Positions 1-10,780 of a stretch of DNA of 64,000 nucleotides are shown here, piece after piece. The position numbers and the translations under genes were made by a program. Numbering within the stretch: position 1 is the stretch's first letter; each line of letters opens with the position of its first letter. A model generated the notes under the pieces. The model was given only the letters and a program-made list of their open reading frames with translations. It was not told the DNA's origin and ran no database searches. Origin of the DNA: Ypsolopha sequella (lineage: Eukaryota; Arthropoda; Insecta; Lepidoptera; Ypsolophidae); contig OW203986.1 in NCBI GenBank assembly GCA_934047225.1, positions 27,965,221-28,029,220 of the forward strand, written 5' to 3'.

Positions 1-1382
1 TGTGATGTGTGATTGCTTATAAAAAGTGGTCTGTCTCTGTCTATCTACTCATCTGTCATCCATGTATCAAATCAGTCTGAAGCAAATTATTATAAATTTA
101 TCTTGATAGCAAAAACACATTTCTAAACAGCCATTTCTTAAGTGATGTCACACAAAGGCAAATGGAAGTTGCAGCTTTTTCGTACAAAAATTCATCACCA
201 TAAGGTTTTTTAAACCACAAGTTATAAAATGCAGCTTATTAAACCAAAATCTCGAAATGGTTTTCGAATCATCATTTAATCTATGCGAATGGGTACTAGC
301 TATACAGGTAGATTGTGAATCAATCAAGTCCAAACCAAGCGTATTAAATGTTGTATATGTAATTGCTGCCATTCTAGGAGTTTGCACCCCGCGTGAATGC
401 CAAGTACCCACAAACGCTCATATTCGTAAAATGTTGATCACGTAATGCTGTAATGGCAACCCCGTTAACTTCACTCAGAACCTCGCTGAGAGGAAATAAA
501 GTGGCGACACCGTAAGTGGAGATATTTGTTTAGCTTGAGCTAGCTTTTCATATTTCCATTTCTCTCGCACAGTTAAGAGGGCACCGCGCGTATCCTCGAA
601 AACGCACTTTTTAATTATTTTATTTTATTTTATTTTGAAAAACAAACAGTCTTACAAGAAAAAACAAACAGTGAAATGATAAGTAGACTTATTATAGACA
701 GATAGTTTTTCCAAAATTATCACACAGTATATCTTTATAAAAAAATACCTATATATAAATAATAATAAATAATTATACCTATATATATTATTAAAGCTTC
801 ATTTAAACCATACAAAATCGCAATTTGTTTTATAAAATGACTAAATGACGTTCTCAAATAAAATTTATGATTCAACATACATACATTGTAGAAACAAGGT
901 GAAAATCCAATAAATATCAAAAAAGGTCTCCAGCGTTTTAATGATTGTAAGCAATTTATTCGAGTTTTCTTTTAAGAAATATTGTATATCAAAAGTTCAA
1001 TGGTATATGTACACAATGAGACGTAAAGTAATTATTATTATTACATTATAACTCAAATAATAATTGTAAGTTTGTCAAGCAAAACTATCTAGAGTTAGCA
1101 CAAAATCTAGGAAAGGCGTGTCGGCGTTTTAGTCGGTTTAATAACTTAACTGTAGAATTTAATCTCAACCGCAAATCAAAACAGTAACAAACTTATAGAC
1201 AAATTAAATTTAAACATGGTTTTTCAAAACGCACCTTAAATCAAATGAATTATGTGTCCGCGTGGCTTTCAATAAATACAACCACGAGAATACAATCGAG
1301 GTGTCTTATTGTCGCAAGATAGTCCCCGCAAAACCATAATTTATTCTTCCTTGTTTAAAGAATTCCGCAATACTACATCCCA
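1..1382. other. AT-rich unassigned DNA
   Basis: I see no gene here. The open frames are under 90 codons and have no recognisable motif. Around 560-600 a CTCTCGCAC / TTAAGAGG stretch resembles the distal end of repeat E described further on, so part of this block is probably decayed repeat. Confidence 0.5.
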
Positions 1383-1746
1383 TCCCACTAATATTATAAA
1401 TGCGAAAGTTTGGATGGATGGATGGATGGATGTTTGTTACTCCTTCATGCCGAAACTACTGAAACGATTGAAAGGCTGAAACTTTGCACAAATGTAGTTC
1501 TAGACCTGGGACAGGACATAGGCTACTTTTTATCCCATAAATCAGTTCCCATTGGAAGGCAATGGGGTGTCAAGTTCCTATAGAAAAGTGATGTAATCAT
1601 CCACACCTTTGAATATTTTTAGTGGGATGGGATAGTGAGGTTGGGATGTGATGGGATAGTGGCATTAGTGGGATAGGATGGGATGGGATTCGATACGACT
1701 ATACAAAAACTTTATCAACGCGGGCAAAGCCGCGAGCAAAAGCTAG
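1383..1746 (+). mobile_element. Non-autonomous Helitron, complete
   Basis: The element begins TCCCACTAATATTATAAATG and ends with a GC hairpin (GCGGGCAAAGCCGCG) followed closely by CTAG, fitting the Helitron rule of a 5' TC and a 3' CTRR with a hairpin just upstream. It sits between A (1382) and T (1747), as expected for insertion into an AT dinucleotide without target duplication. There is a (GGAT)n microsatellite near its 5' end (1412-1432) and GGGATGGGATAG-type repeats near 1623-1690. It has no open frame, so it would depend on a helicase encoded elsewhere. The termini match, from memory, Helitrons that are very common in Lepidoptera. Confidence 0.85.
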
Positions 1747-2189
1747 TATTAAAAAAAATATTACTTCTGTCAAGAAAATAATATACACTTACCGAAACAG
1801 AATCTTCAGAAGTCATTCCAATATTGAGAAATAAAATAACAAAGATGGCTCTAAAAAGTCTTCATGTCGAGGGGTAAGGTTATTAGGGCAAAAACCCGTC
1901 CATATTATTTATGGATTACCATCTGTATAAACTTTAGTAAACTCTGAACCGAACGAATTACTTTAGTACCTTTGTTTTTTTTTATAATAAAATTTGTGAA
2001 AAATGTCGTAATTTTGACTTTTTTCCAGAATCCATCCCTCTCGCACTGCGTTCTTTCCGCATGGAGTAACAGGGCATAATGCAAGCGTGACCTATCCTCT
2101 TAAAGGACACTTTTAGTGGGACTTGATGGGAAATACATGTTACAATAAACTCCTACAATTTGATTCCAACATTGTAATTTCGTTTATTT
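1747..2189. other. Unassigned DNA with a repeat E remnant
   Basis: No gene seen. From about 2028 to 2118 the sequence CCCTCTCGCACTGCG...CCTCTTAAAGG matches the distal third of repeat E (best copy 53405-53830), so this is a truncated copy. Confidence 0.5.
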
Positions 2190-2672
2190 ACTCCCATACT
2201 ACGTTATGGTAGTTACAACATCTTAACCGGTTTTATAAATACCTACATTGTTCATGCGATGTTATGATATTACATTATAACACAGCGATTCTGCACTGTG
2301 ATTGGCCCAAATTATTATAACACTGCCCTAGAGAGCCAATCAACAACAGTGAAAATAAATAAGTTCCATCCTTATTTCTTAAGCCACGCCTCTTTTATAC
2401 TTGTGGCTTCTGATTAGCCCTAAGGCAGCATTACCAGATGACACACCTGAGTTTCATGAACAATTAGTGTTCTTCTTAGTTTCCGTAAAATTGTTAGTTG
2501 ATAAATAATGTCACGCAAAGACGATATTTTTGATGGTCGTAGATAAAGTATTGTGTGCAACTGAACATAATTAGACATTGGGACACTCGTGCAAAGCTAT
2601 TACGAAACGAACGAACTAGCACTCGTGTCCCAATGTCTCACATTATGTTACAGTTGCACAAAATACTATTAA
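2190..2672 (+). repeat. Dispersed repeat G, copy 1, with palindromic end
   Basis: This block is matched in reverse orientation at 12078-12500. Shared landmarks are a GGTTTTATAARTACCTA start, an ATTACATTATAACAC segment, AAGCCACGCC, and a terminal palindrome. The palindrome pairs GTGCAACTG...AGACATTGGGACACTCGTG (from about 2558) with CACGAGTG-type sequence running to 2670 (TGTCCCAATGTCT...CAGTTGCACA). The two copies are clearly diverged, so this is an old non-coding element, probably a MITE. I cannot assign a superfamily. Confidence 0.7.
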
Positions 2673-2688
2673 TGTTTTTTTGTTTAAA

Positions 2689-2881
2689 TATAAATATGTA
2701 TACTGATAAGTAGATAGGATAATACAAATACATATAAAGTAATCTCAAGATATATTTCGGGTCCGATCTGTCGATTTATTTAGTTCAGATACTCAACTGA
2801 TGCTGGGTCCAGATCGGACCCGAAATAAATTTTAAGATTACATTATATTTGTATTATCCTATCTATCAGTATATTTATATA
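2689..2881. mobile_element. Foldback MITE (inverted-repeat arms of ~75-80 bp)
   Basis: The left arm (ATAAATATG...AGTAGATAGGATAATAC...TTTCGGGTCCGATCTG) is mirrored by the right arm (CAGATCGGACCCGAAATAA...GTATTATCCTATCTATC...ATTTATAT). The arms differ by small indels. The spacer of about 35 bp is unpaired. There is no open frame. No clear target duplication was found. Confidence 0.75.
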
Positions 2882-3680
2882 AAAAAAATTAAAAGCTGTT
2901 GTAGTGTATTTAATTTTTACAAAATACTATTGTGTTCTAGTGTAATTTTTAAATTGTATTTTACCACTACAAGGTAATTAATTTAAAGCCTCTGTAGTGT
3001 TGAAAAGTTGTAAGTCAGACCTGCGCGTGGACCTCTATTGAAATCACGTCATTATGGGTCCTTTTTATTTTTACCTTCGTGGTATGGATCGCCTAACAAG
3101 AAATATTACATATTCGAAAGTTCTATGATGATAAAACCACAGAAAAAAACATTGAAACTCCATTTCATTGCTCTAATTTGCTAAGCTTGTACATTGTATT
3201 GTTTTTCCTCACTGAGATATTCGTTGGCATTTTTCCCCTTCACATGAAGCGCACACTTAAGGGTTTCGAGCCTTGAGGGCTATCGTTGCCTATTAATCAT
3301 TCTTTCTTGAGTGCGAAACAGTGTCGTGCGAGTTCGCTGATTGGGATACCAACTTCCCTGCGTCTTCAAATGGACGGCGAGCAACGCAACCTAAGCATTG
3401 CTATTGGCTCGTAATAGAAAACGTTTGCGTGCTGCTGAATGCTGATACGTAGTTATTGAATTTCAATGAGTTCATTTTATTTGGTGCAGGAAATACGCGG
3501 GCGAACGCGCTCCATAAATTGCAGGCACGTCATTTATTTCAAGTTTCTGGCACTAAAATTCTGCTGTCGTCACCGTTGCGAAAAAATATATATGATAAAG
3601 CTATGTCGTAGATCGCTAGAGCCACAATGTTTATCTTTAGGTGACAGTAGCGTCTCGTTCCTAGTACAAAATTTAATTGT
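2882..3680. other. Unassigned DNA
   Basis: No gene or repeat boundary recognised. The open frame at 3466-3813 runs into the foldback that follows and shows no motif, so I do not call it a gene. Confidence 0.4.
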
Positions 3681-3817
3681 AATGCGACAAGAATCTTTTG
3701 GCGCGTGGACTGGTCGTGGTGAAAATTGGAACAAACGCTGCTATCCTATCCCTTGTTTTACAGCTGCGCCCCCCTGTCATTGTCACTATTCACGCGCCAA
3801 AAGATCCTTGTAGCATT
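3681..3817. mobile_element. Short foldback element
   Basis: The termini are inverted repeats: AATGCGACAAGAATCTTTTG followed by GCGCGTG on the left, and CACGCGCCAAAAGATCCTTG followed by TAGCATT on the right. That is about 27 bp with two mismatches. The 137-bp length and lack of coding potential fit a MITE. Confidence 0.65.
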
Positions 3818-4021
3818 GTGGGCATTTATTAAAAACGTATGACACGTATCTCTAGTTCACACTTAGACCAGAGAATATAAAGTATTACTTAAAGTATTGC
3901 TTAAAGTATTGCTTAGACCATGTAAGACAGTTCACACAGTCTCACGCACAGACAAATTGATCAGTTGCGGAAATGACGGATTGCGAATATGATGATTTGC
4001 GAAGATCACCAGTTACGAAGA

Positions 4022-4245
4022 TATCGAGATGCGAAAATGACCGGTGGTGAATGTGACATTTTGTTAAGAAGACAGATGCACATGTGACGAGATGCGAATA
4101 TGACCAGTTGCGAATGTGACACTTTGTGAAGATGACAGATGCACATGTGACGAGATGCGAATATGACCAGTTGCCAATGTGACATTTTGTGAAGATGAAA
4201 GATGCACATGTGACGTGATGCGAATATGACCAGTTGCGAATGGGT
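4022..4245. repeat. 63-bp tandem repeat (about 3.5 units)
   Basis: The unit contains GATGCGAATATGACCAGTTG and AGATGCACATGTGACGAG. Unit starts at 4085, 4148 and 4211 are exactly 63 bp apart, with a more diverged unit before them. Because 63 is a multiple of three, the minus strand gives repetitive open frames here; these are artefacts. A small 12-bp repeat (TTAAAGTATTGC) lies just upstream at about 3885-3920. Confidence 0.85.
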
Positions 4246-4548
4246 GACGATTTGCCACTAATTCAGGGTAGGTGTGCAATAACCCAAGGTGTTTTTTACT
4301 GTTTGTAAAACAAATATTCGGCACTGTAGAGTGTACCGTCGTTCGTCGCTTGCGTCTTCACTTCGTGACGCTTTTGTGTCTTTCGTTTTAGATGATATTC
4401 GGAATAGAATCCCCAGTTTTGCTTTGAAGTACCCACCCACCGTACCCTGATCGTGGGTTGGTATCGTTTCAAAAAAATCAAAAGTAGTGAATTTCCTTCC
4501 AGTCCTGAAAGTTCAGGAGCTTGGGTGCTTTTCCAATTAAGGGCAGTG

Positions 4549-5006
4549 CTTAAGAAGATTCCGTCATACAAAATGAGGTTCTCTGTCATTCTTTCATATT
4601 ACCTTATTTTTTGATGATACCAGGATAAGTTTGATCTGACATATTATATCTGGAATTCTCTGTTGTTCTTTTTTAACACAATATTTTAGGATAAGAAATA
4701 CAGAGATCAGAAAACTCGTTCAAAACTAAAACACACTATTTTAAATGTTACTTTCCAGTGATACTATCTATGATAATAGTCACAAATCTAACAACAGGCA
4801 ATTCTCGTTAACATTGTCTAGTTAAGGATTGAAGCCAAAAAAATTACAAATACATCGATATCATTGAATAGGAACGGAAGTACTAACTTAACTGGGCATT
4901 TACGGCAAAGACTACAACTTATCTCTCTTGCACTGGTATGTTGCACTATGACAACTTATTGCCACGCCCCTTCCATCGCGGAGATCATCCGTTGATTCGT
5001 GGTACC
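4549..5006 (+). repeat. Dispersed repeat H, copy 1 (uninterrupted)
   Basis: This sequence reappears at 62866-63608. Shared landmarks in order are CATACAAAATGAG, GATACCAGGATAAGTTTGAT, AGAAAACTCGTTC, TTACTTTCCAGTGATA, AACAACAGGCAATTCTCGTT and TTGCCACGCCCCTTC. The copy here has TTTTTTAACACAAT at 4669-4682, where the other copy carries a 273-bp insertion, so this copy gives the empty site. Function and class are unknown. It is followed directly by repeat E. Confidence 0.8.
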
Positions 5007-5007
5007 C

Positions 5008-5528
5008 TTAAGGCGATGTAAAAAAATACGGGTGCTTCTTTTCTGTATATTTCATGAAATACACGGTAAATTAAATACGATTAATCTAGGGTTTTGTAAT
5101 TGGAAAACATGTTTGGATACATTTTTCTCGATAGAATTAATTGTTGAAATTAATTATTCAAACACACTTTTTAAGGTTCCGTACCCATAGGGCAAAGCTC
5201 ACTCCGCTATCCGGCTGTCTGTCCGTATGTCACGGGTCTCTAGAAAACCTGAAATTTTGATTTGTGGTTTATACAATTTGTAGATAGTGATAAGTTTGTA
5301 ATATCTGTTCAAATTATTTAACCTATTTAAATGGCACGGAACCCTCAGGGCGCGAGTCCTACTCGCACTTGACCGGCTTTTTCTCCTCGTTTGACGAATA
5401 GAAACCATGTACCGAACTCAAACATATTTTATTAGATGGGTTATCTAGAGTTTTGATTTTGGAAATTTTGCTAGGTATTTTAGTTTTTTTTTTATAAAAA
5501 ATATAATTCGCATAGCCTCTTAAAGGAG
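5008..5528 (+). repeat. Dispersed repeat E, copy 1, carrying a nested insertion
   Basis: It begins TTAAGGCGATGTAAAAAAAT and ends near GCATAGCCTCTTAA, so the ends form a short imperfect inverted repeat (TTAAGGCGATATGC against TTAAGAGGCTATGC in the best copies). Internal landmarks are TCTAGGGTTTTG, GGAAAACATGTTTGGATA, CTCGTTTGACGAATAG and CTCAAACATATTTTATTAG. Other copies are at 32491-32830, 49665-49880 (minus) and 53405-53830. This copy is split at 5172/5377 by a GGTTCCGTACC element. Class unknown; TTAA-type ends suggest a DNA transposon derivative. Confidence 0.75.
5173..5376 (+). mobile_element. GGTTCCGTACC element nested in repeat E
   Basis: The insert starts AAGGTTCCGTACCCATAGGG and ends CGCACTTGACCGG. 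It interrupts repeat E exactly within a T-run: the intact copy at 53581 onward reads CACACTTTTTCTCTTCG, and here CACACTTTTT precedes the insert while CTTTTTCTCCTCG follows it. The ends carry GGTTCCGTACC and its near complement GGCACGGAACC about 30 bp from the 3' border. Non-coding. It is a shorter, diverged relative of the copies at 31448, 46854 and 62989. Confidence 0.8.
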
Positions 5529-5577
5529 AATGTTTAAAGCTGATAGAAAATTAAAAGAAATGTATCTCGGATTATCA

Positions 5578-5736
5578 GTCATATTAAGTGTTACAGTTGC
5601 CGAAATTAGTGGCTAGCATAGCAATATTGCTGTTTGTTTACTTTGTCAAGGCGCTAATTATTTTAAACATATATATTACTACAAATATTTCTAACAGTAA
5701 TATCACTAAGTAGCCACTGATTTCGGTAAGTATGAC
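5578..5736. mobile_element. Foldback MITE
   Basis: The left end (GTCATATTAAGTG...CCGAAATTAGTGGCTAGC...AATATTGCTGT) pairs with the right end (AACAGTAATATCACT...GTAGCCACTGATTTCGGTAAG...ATGAC). Arms are roughly 50 bp with scattered mismatches. Non-coding. Confidence 0.65.
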
Positions 5737-6068
5737 TTTAGAATTACTAAATTTTATATAAGTAACTGATATATGATCTAAGATGCATTACTTTTGCGCC
5801 GGGCCTGGGGCATTTTCCTTTAGGAGGAAACTGGGTGGGCAAAGTGTCTCATAGTTACTGTCACTCCTTTCAGGTTTCTATCTGCATCCAATCACCATAT
5901 TCCATATATTGCCATATTTACGCGCATCTTTAGCTAGAACCATATGTACATCTGTACATCTGATAAGATCGATTCCGCGTGTAGATAAAATCCAATTCAA
6001 AGAAACGATCTCGAATAAGAATTGATAGCGGTCATTTATTGCTCGATGTGATTAGCATACCTACCGAC

Positions 6069-7003
6069 CAGTGTTGGGAAATGGTTGGTGCGAAATTATG
6101 GTGTTTCCAAGCAAAAAAATATTGTACTTTTGGGAGAATTATTGTAATATATATTGTATTTTTGGGAGAATTATTGTATTTTTTCGGCATATTTCTTTAA
6201 TGGATTGACTTAGTTTTTGATACAGATTACCCCTCTGAAAAAATGCAAGTGCTACTTGCAAGAGGAAACAACTTGAAAATAAAAGAAAGAGCCACAATTT
6301 CTCAATTGTTTAATCAGGTATAGAAAATTAATTTAAACAAACAGTAATGTGATTAATTGTACAGCAAAAAACTGCAGTTGAACATATATGTACCTGTGTA
6401 TTATTATCACTTTTTCGTTACAAAGTTGTTTACAAACATTGTTTTTATCTAAGTTTACAAACATCATTTCCTCTATTGAAATGAAAAATATGTGCCGGTG
6501 GGAGTTACATAAGGAATAGAAGCTCGCCCTCACTCTGGATCGCCCGCAGATCAAGCTACTACTTCAAAATGGATTTTTAACACACTCGGCAAAAAATGAC
6601 AAAGAAATAGACATAGACCGATACTATAGACGAAACACATTCTCTCAGGCAAATTCTCCACTTTTGTTTTTAAAATTCATTAAAGTATAAGCAAAGGAAA
6701 CGCAGCCTAATCAGCCTATTACTTGTTACAATGGTACTGTGTAGAGACACAGAATAAATACATAGTAATACATAATAATAATAATAAATATATAGTTGAA
6801 TCAAAAAGGGTTTTCTCAGAGATTTAGTGACGCGTTCGTTCATTTTGAAAATTTTAAAGTTGCTTGTCAATATATTGTAAAAAATCTCAAAATATTGTAC
6901 AAATGCGTACAATAATGAGAAAGCTATGTTTTATGGTACAACTTGGTTTCGTATCACAAATTATTGTAAGAATACAATAATTATTGTACATTTCCCAACA
7001 CTG
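6069..7003. mobile_element. hAT-type DNA transposon, non-autonomous, with perfect 8-bp TSD
   Basis: The termini are perfect 14-bp inverted repeats, CAGTGTTGGGAAAT and ATTTCCCAACACTG, and the element is flanked on both sides by CTACCGAC (6061-6068 and 7004-7011). An 8-bp duplication with a CAGTG-type end is the hallmark of the hAT superfamily. At 935 bp it is too small to encode a hAT transposase, and no hAT motif is visible. Subterminal repeats (TTTTGGGAGAATTATTGTA, twice between 6121 and 6180) are typical of transposase-binding regions. An exon-like stretch lies inside (see next entry). Confidence 0.9.
6206..6321 (+). other. Exon-like open stretch inside the hAT element
   Basis: Between an in-frame TAA and TAG lies a frame reading WIDLVFDTDYPSEKM and on to KERATISQLFNQV. 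It has ordinary amino-acid composition, unlike the AT-rich surroundings. ATACAG at about 6221-6226 could be a splice acceptor and CAG/GTATAG at 6315-6321 a donor. It could be a remnant of a transposase exon or a captured host exon. I do not recognise the protein. Its short length means chance cannot be excluded. Confidence 0.3.
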
Positions 7004-7376
7004 CTACCGACGGAGTTTTACTGAATGCAATCAGTTTAATGTCGTTTTAGAAACTCATTCTTATTCCGCTTCGATTGGTTAATTGATTGATTGCTGTCTA
7101 TTGTAGCACCAGCTCAATTGTATCTGAATTGATAATAGTATGGTTATTTCATCTGAGAGATACCGACTATAGGTTTACAACTTCGTGCTGAGGACGCCTC
7201 CGGGGCGTAGACGAAGACAGGGACGAGGTGCGAGCGCGTCGCTATAACGCACGCCACACACTGTGGATTTCGTTGTGATATATCTTATGATTTATTTGGC
7301 AACCACAATTTTTTTTTTGTTGCGGCTCTTTACTTTATAATTTACCAGTAAAAACATCGTGTCTGTGTTTTTATAT

Positions 7377-7640
7377 TTAATCTGTAAATTTAAATTCGAT
7401 TTTTGGGAAATAATTGTGTTCTTGGAGATTTAAAGTGGACAGCCCCGCTTTCTTGTTTATTTTCCTCATTATAATTCTCAATATAATAATTTTTGAAATA
7501 TCTGTTATTTCGGCCACTAATTTTCTCAAATTAACATCTTGCACATACTTTAAAGACGAGCGATCTTTTTTACGTTCCCTGAAATATGCATATACGTTAT
7601 GCAAAATTTCTTTGCCCTGCCGCCCTATTGGTTTAATCAT
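7377..7640 (-). pseudogene. N-terminal fragment of a DDE transposase-like protein
   Basis: From the ATG at 7640 the minus strand reads MIKPIGRQGKEILHNVYAYF and, further on, RKLVAEITDISKIIILRI. This resembles the N-terminal helix-turn-helix region of an insect DDE-superfamily transposase family whose members share an xRQxKEIVxNVYxYF motif and a later VAEATGxSxxTVxRI motif; this is from memory. Only about 87 residues are present and the second half is degenerate. No catalytic domain follows. The frame continues open upstream to 7772 without recognisable content. I infer a dead transposon fragment or an isolated first exon. Confidence 0.4.
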
Positions 7641-8178
7641 CGTGAGATCGTAATGCTGCGCCGCCGTCGCACACTGTGCACAAACATGTGCTTTCGTAAT
7701 AATATTTAAAAACACATACCTCGTAATATAATTTTTTGTGAATTTAGATATAACTATACGAGCTAGAAACAATGCTTTGTAGAAAAATGAAATTTTGTCA
7801 ACTTGACCTACATAAAAAAAGCGCAGAAGTAGTAATGTAAATTTGGATGTGAGGATCTCTGAACCGAGCTCTTTTGGCCTCTACCTAAAATTTTCCTCAA
7901 GGTTCACACTCCATAATTCTATTTCATGATAATTTCTAATTAACTCGAAATAACGCCAACTCTTATTTAAATTGAACACGCCATTTTATGTTTAAAGCAA
8001 TTGATTAAATTTATTTTATTATAATGGAGAAATTATAAGCAATTTTATTACTAAAAGATTCGTGGTTTAGGTTCATAATAAATGTATAAACACGGCTACT
8101 CACGAATATGTTAGTTATAAGAAGTTAGTATTTTTTATATGCTTATTCTAGTACGAAACAAAGATCAAGTACCCAATT

Positions 8179-8242
8179 CAGCCACATAGTAATTTAGCCA
8201 CATAGAAATTTAGCCACATAGAAATTTAGCCACATAGAAATT
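8179..8242. repeat. 16-bp tandem repeat, four units
   Basis: The unit TAGCCACATAGAAATT recurs with GCCACATAG at 8181, 8197, 8213 and 8229, an exact 16-bp period. The first unit differs slightly. Confidence 0.9.
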
Positions 8243-8414
8243 TCGTCAGTCTGTGGCAGTTGCCATCAGGTCCGTAGTCACAAAAGCCACATCTTCGCCG
8301 GAAAATCGGGAAAATTTGCTCACATTACTATTTGATCAAACCTATGGATCGGAATAATTTTTGTATACCACTATTTCATGAGATGAAGGCAACGTCAAAA
8401 GTACCCGGAATAGA

Positions 8415-8546
8415 AAAGCTTGTATGACTAGATTGATGAAAGTGGAAGGGGCGAAAGAGATGTGTCTGGATCGTAGCAGATGGAAATCTGTAGTCTCTGC
8501 CTACCCTTCTGGGAGACAGGCGTGAGTATATGTATGTATGTATGTA
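8415..8546 (+). mobile_element. 5'-truncated LINE 3' end with (ATGT)n tail
   Basis: From 8436 the frame reads MKVEGAKEMCLDRSRWKSVV, then SAYPSGRQA and a stop at 8523. It is followed at once by GTATATGTATGTATGTATGT. An xxDRxxWKxxV motif close to a stop codon and a short microsatellite tail is the usual 3' end of RTE-like LINEs. Related copies lie at 56915-57020 and 59353-59455, both on the minus strand. Confidence 0.7.
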
Positions 8547-9950
8547 ATGTATTATGAGAAGTTTCGCAACCTATAGAGAACTGATCCAATTACCTGACTG
8601 TATCAAGTTTAATCAGCACAGAAACTCGACTGGTTGGTTTAGTAATTGTGCACAATTACGGGCAGACCGCACAATCACCAGAACTAGCCCAATTGCTGTA
8701 TCGCCGGACTCGCGGTTGTGCACGAGATTTACTGAAGGTTTATCTACTGTAATTTAAGGCTTTCGTATAAATTGGTAATTTCCAATTATTTCTCTTTAAA
8801 AACCTTAAATTACGAAAGATATATTTTTTAATAACAACATCGATCGACTATAATATGGAGAATATCAAAAGCGTTTGTTTACGTAATTGAGATTTCAGAT
8901 TTACGTTTTAGACAGGCACATATCCGGTTGTATATACGTGTGCAAGGGGTTTTATGACACCTTTCAGAAGTTTGTCAACCATAAACAGTTATTTTATTTA
9001 TTTATTTAACAATGCTTACACCATGCAGTAAATAACTTAAATCTATAGTACATAATTATACAAATTTAAGACACAAATAAACATTTTAATCGTGGTGTTT
9101 CAATAATAGCCCAGATAGACGAATAGTCTGTGCTAGTACTATTATGTTATGGTCTGTTTTAGTTGTAAGGACGGTCTTGACCCAAAAATATATAAATACT
9201 AAATACATCTACGTGTAAAAATATATTTTTGAATCAGTTTCCAAGAGCAAAACCATCGAAGATATTGCCGCCAACACTGTCAAGTAACGGTAACAGGTAT
9301 CAGCTCCATCTGAAGGGTAACAATTATAGAGTTTGCAGGAAAGCCACCGGTTCAATTTACAGGCAATCTCGCTCGAACCGGATCGAGTCGGTTAACAAAC
9401 TGGGTGTAACCGGACCCCACGAATACAATATTCGAAACAAAAAAAAATTCAAGTTGTTTCTGGTTGCACAACATTTCTACTCACTTTGATTCTATTTATT
9501 TGATTTCAATTGCAACGTGCAGTTTAACACCAAAATAATAAAATAAAAAGGTAGATTTTTACATTAATTATTTCTCTAACATTATACCAGCTTCAAAATA
9601 ATTGAATTGCCTCAGTTAATTGTTTATTGTAATGCCAACGTAGACCCTCAATTGTGTAGATTTTCTGTAGTGGCGGAAAGTTTGCATAGACAGACATATA
9701 CTTACTTATTATCCAATGCGGTGCGGCGAATCGACAGGGCATGCCTGCTATGTTCATGCTAGTTCGCGTGTGTTAATCTCAGTGTGGTAAATAAACTCAA
9801 TGTCAATAAAAAAATAAGTTTTCGGGCCTTTAAGGTCCCTGGAGCCTATTAACCTGTTTTACTACTTGTTGTTAAAGTACCTAAAAGTTCATGTGTCACA
9901 TACGCTTTAGTTACAATAGTTAGCATTAGTTCATTATATTAATCGATTCA
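8547..9950. other. Unassigned DNA
   Basis: No gene seen. The frames at 8554-8757 and 9229-9489 are short and carry no motif. A small imperfect hairpin (GTAATTTAAGGCTTTCG against CTTAAATTACGAAAG) lies at about 8748-8818. A TTTATTTATTTAACAATGC stretch near 9000 looks like the reversed 3' tail of a LINE. Confidence 0.4.
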
Positions 9951-10215
9951 AAATTCAAAATCAAATTCAAATAGTTTATTTTGTAAAGTAGGCACACATA
10001 ATACACTTTTTACGAATCAAATTTAATCTTATAAAATATATTTAATAAAATAATAAACGTACATGAACTAAATTAAAGGTTTATTTAATTTATGCAGCAA
10101 TATATATACGATTCAAATTATAAGTAAAATCTATAATAAATACAAGATTAAATCTAATCAACCGCCCGAATCCATACCGAAGACCCGGCCATCGACCAGG
10201 AACAAGGTTCAAAGA
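9951..10215 (-). mobile_element. Probable reversed LINE 3' UTR
   Basis: The block starts with the A-rich TTCAAAATTCAAAATCAAATTC and AATAGTTTATTTTGTAAAG, a type of sequence I recall as the reversed 3' end of common lepidopteran LINEs. It ends near a more GC-rich stretch (CCGAAGACCCGGCCATCGACC). There is no open frame to confirm this. Confidence 0.35.
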
Positions 10216-10780
10216 ACCCTTTTTTGAAACCATGAAAAAAATTGCTTCGATTCACACTGGACTAGTTCAAATACAAATCCTAAAGTTTTTGGATAATTTG
10301 AATTAAAAAAAAAACGAGTAGCCGTCATACAAATAACGAATTAAAAAAAATTCTAATATAAAAAAGTATACATTTTTCCGACGTATATTTCCACCACTTG
10401 TGGTCGTCGTCAGTCGAATAAAGAATACTCTTAAAGATAATATAGGTATTATAAATACGTTCTAGATGCTCTAAAATTATTAGAGTGCATTACAAACAAA
10501 GTACATATTATATACATTAACCAAAAATAAAAAAGTTATAAAATGCACTAAATATTATATCTACGAGTATATAAAAATAAAAAGGTATAAGTTAACCAGG
10601 GAATGCAAAACCGAAGCAAAATTAAATAAAAATTTCGTTTGAATACTTTAAGCTTTAAAAAAGTACGAATAAGAATTTAAGCCGAATTAATCTTAAGATG
10701 TATGGCTAATAAAATAAATAAGATAAAAAAAAAGATAGGTATCAGTTTTATTGAATGAAATTAAATGAATGTAACTGTCA

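Noticed and set aside
8179..8242. CRISPR-like spaced repeats here and in the 63-bp array at 4022-4245
   Set aside because: Units are contiguous, without unique spacers, in a eukaryotic setting; these are minisatellites.
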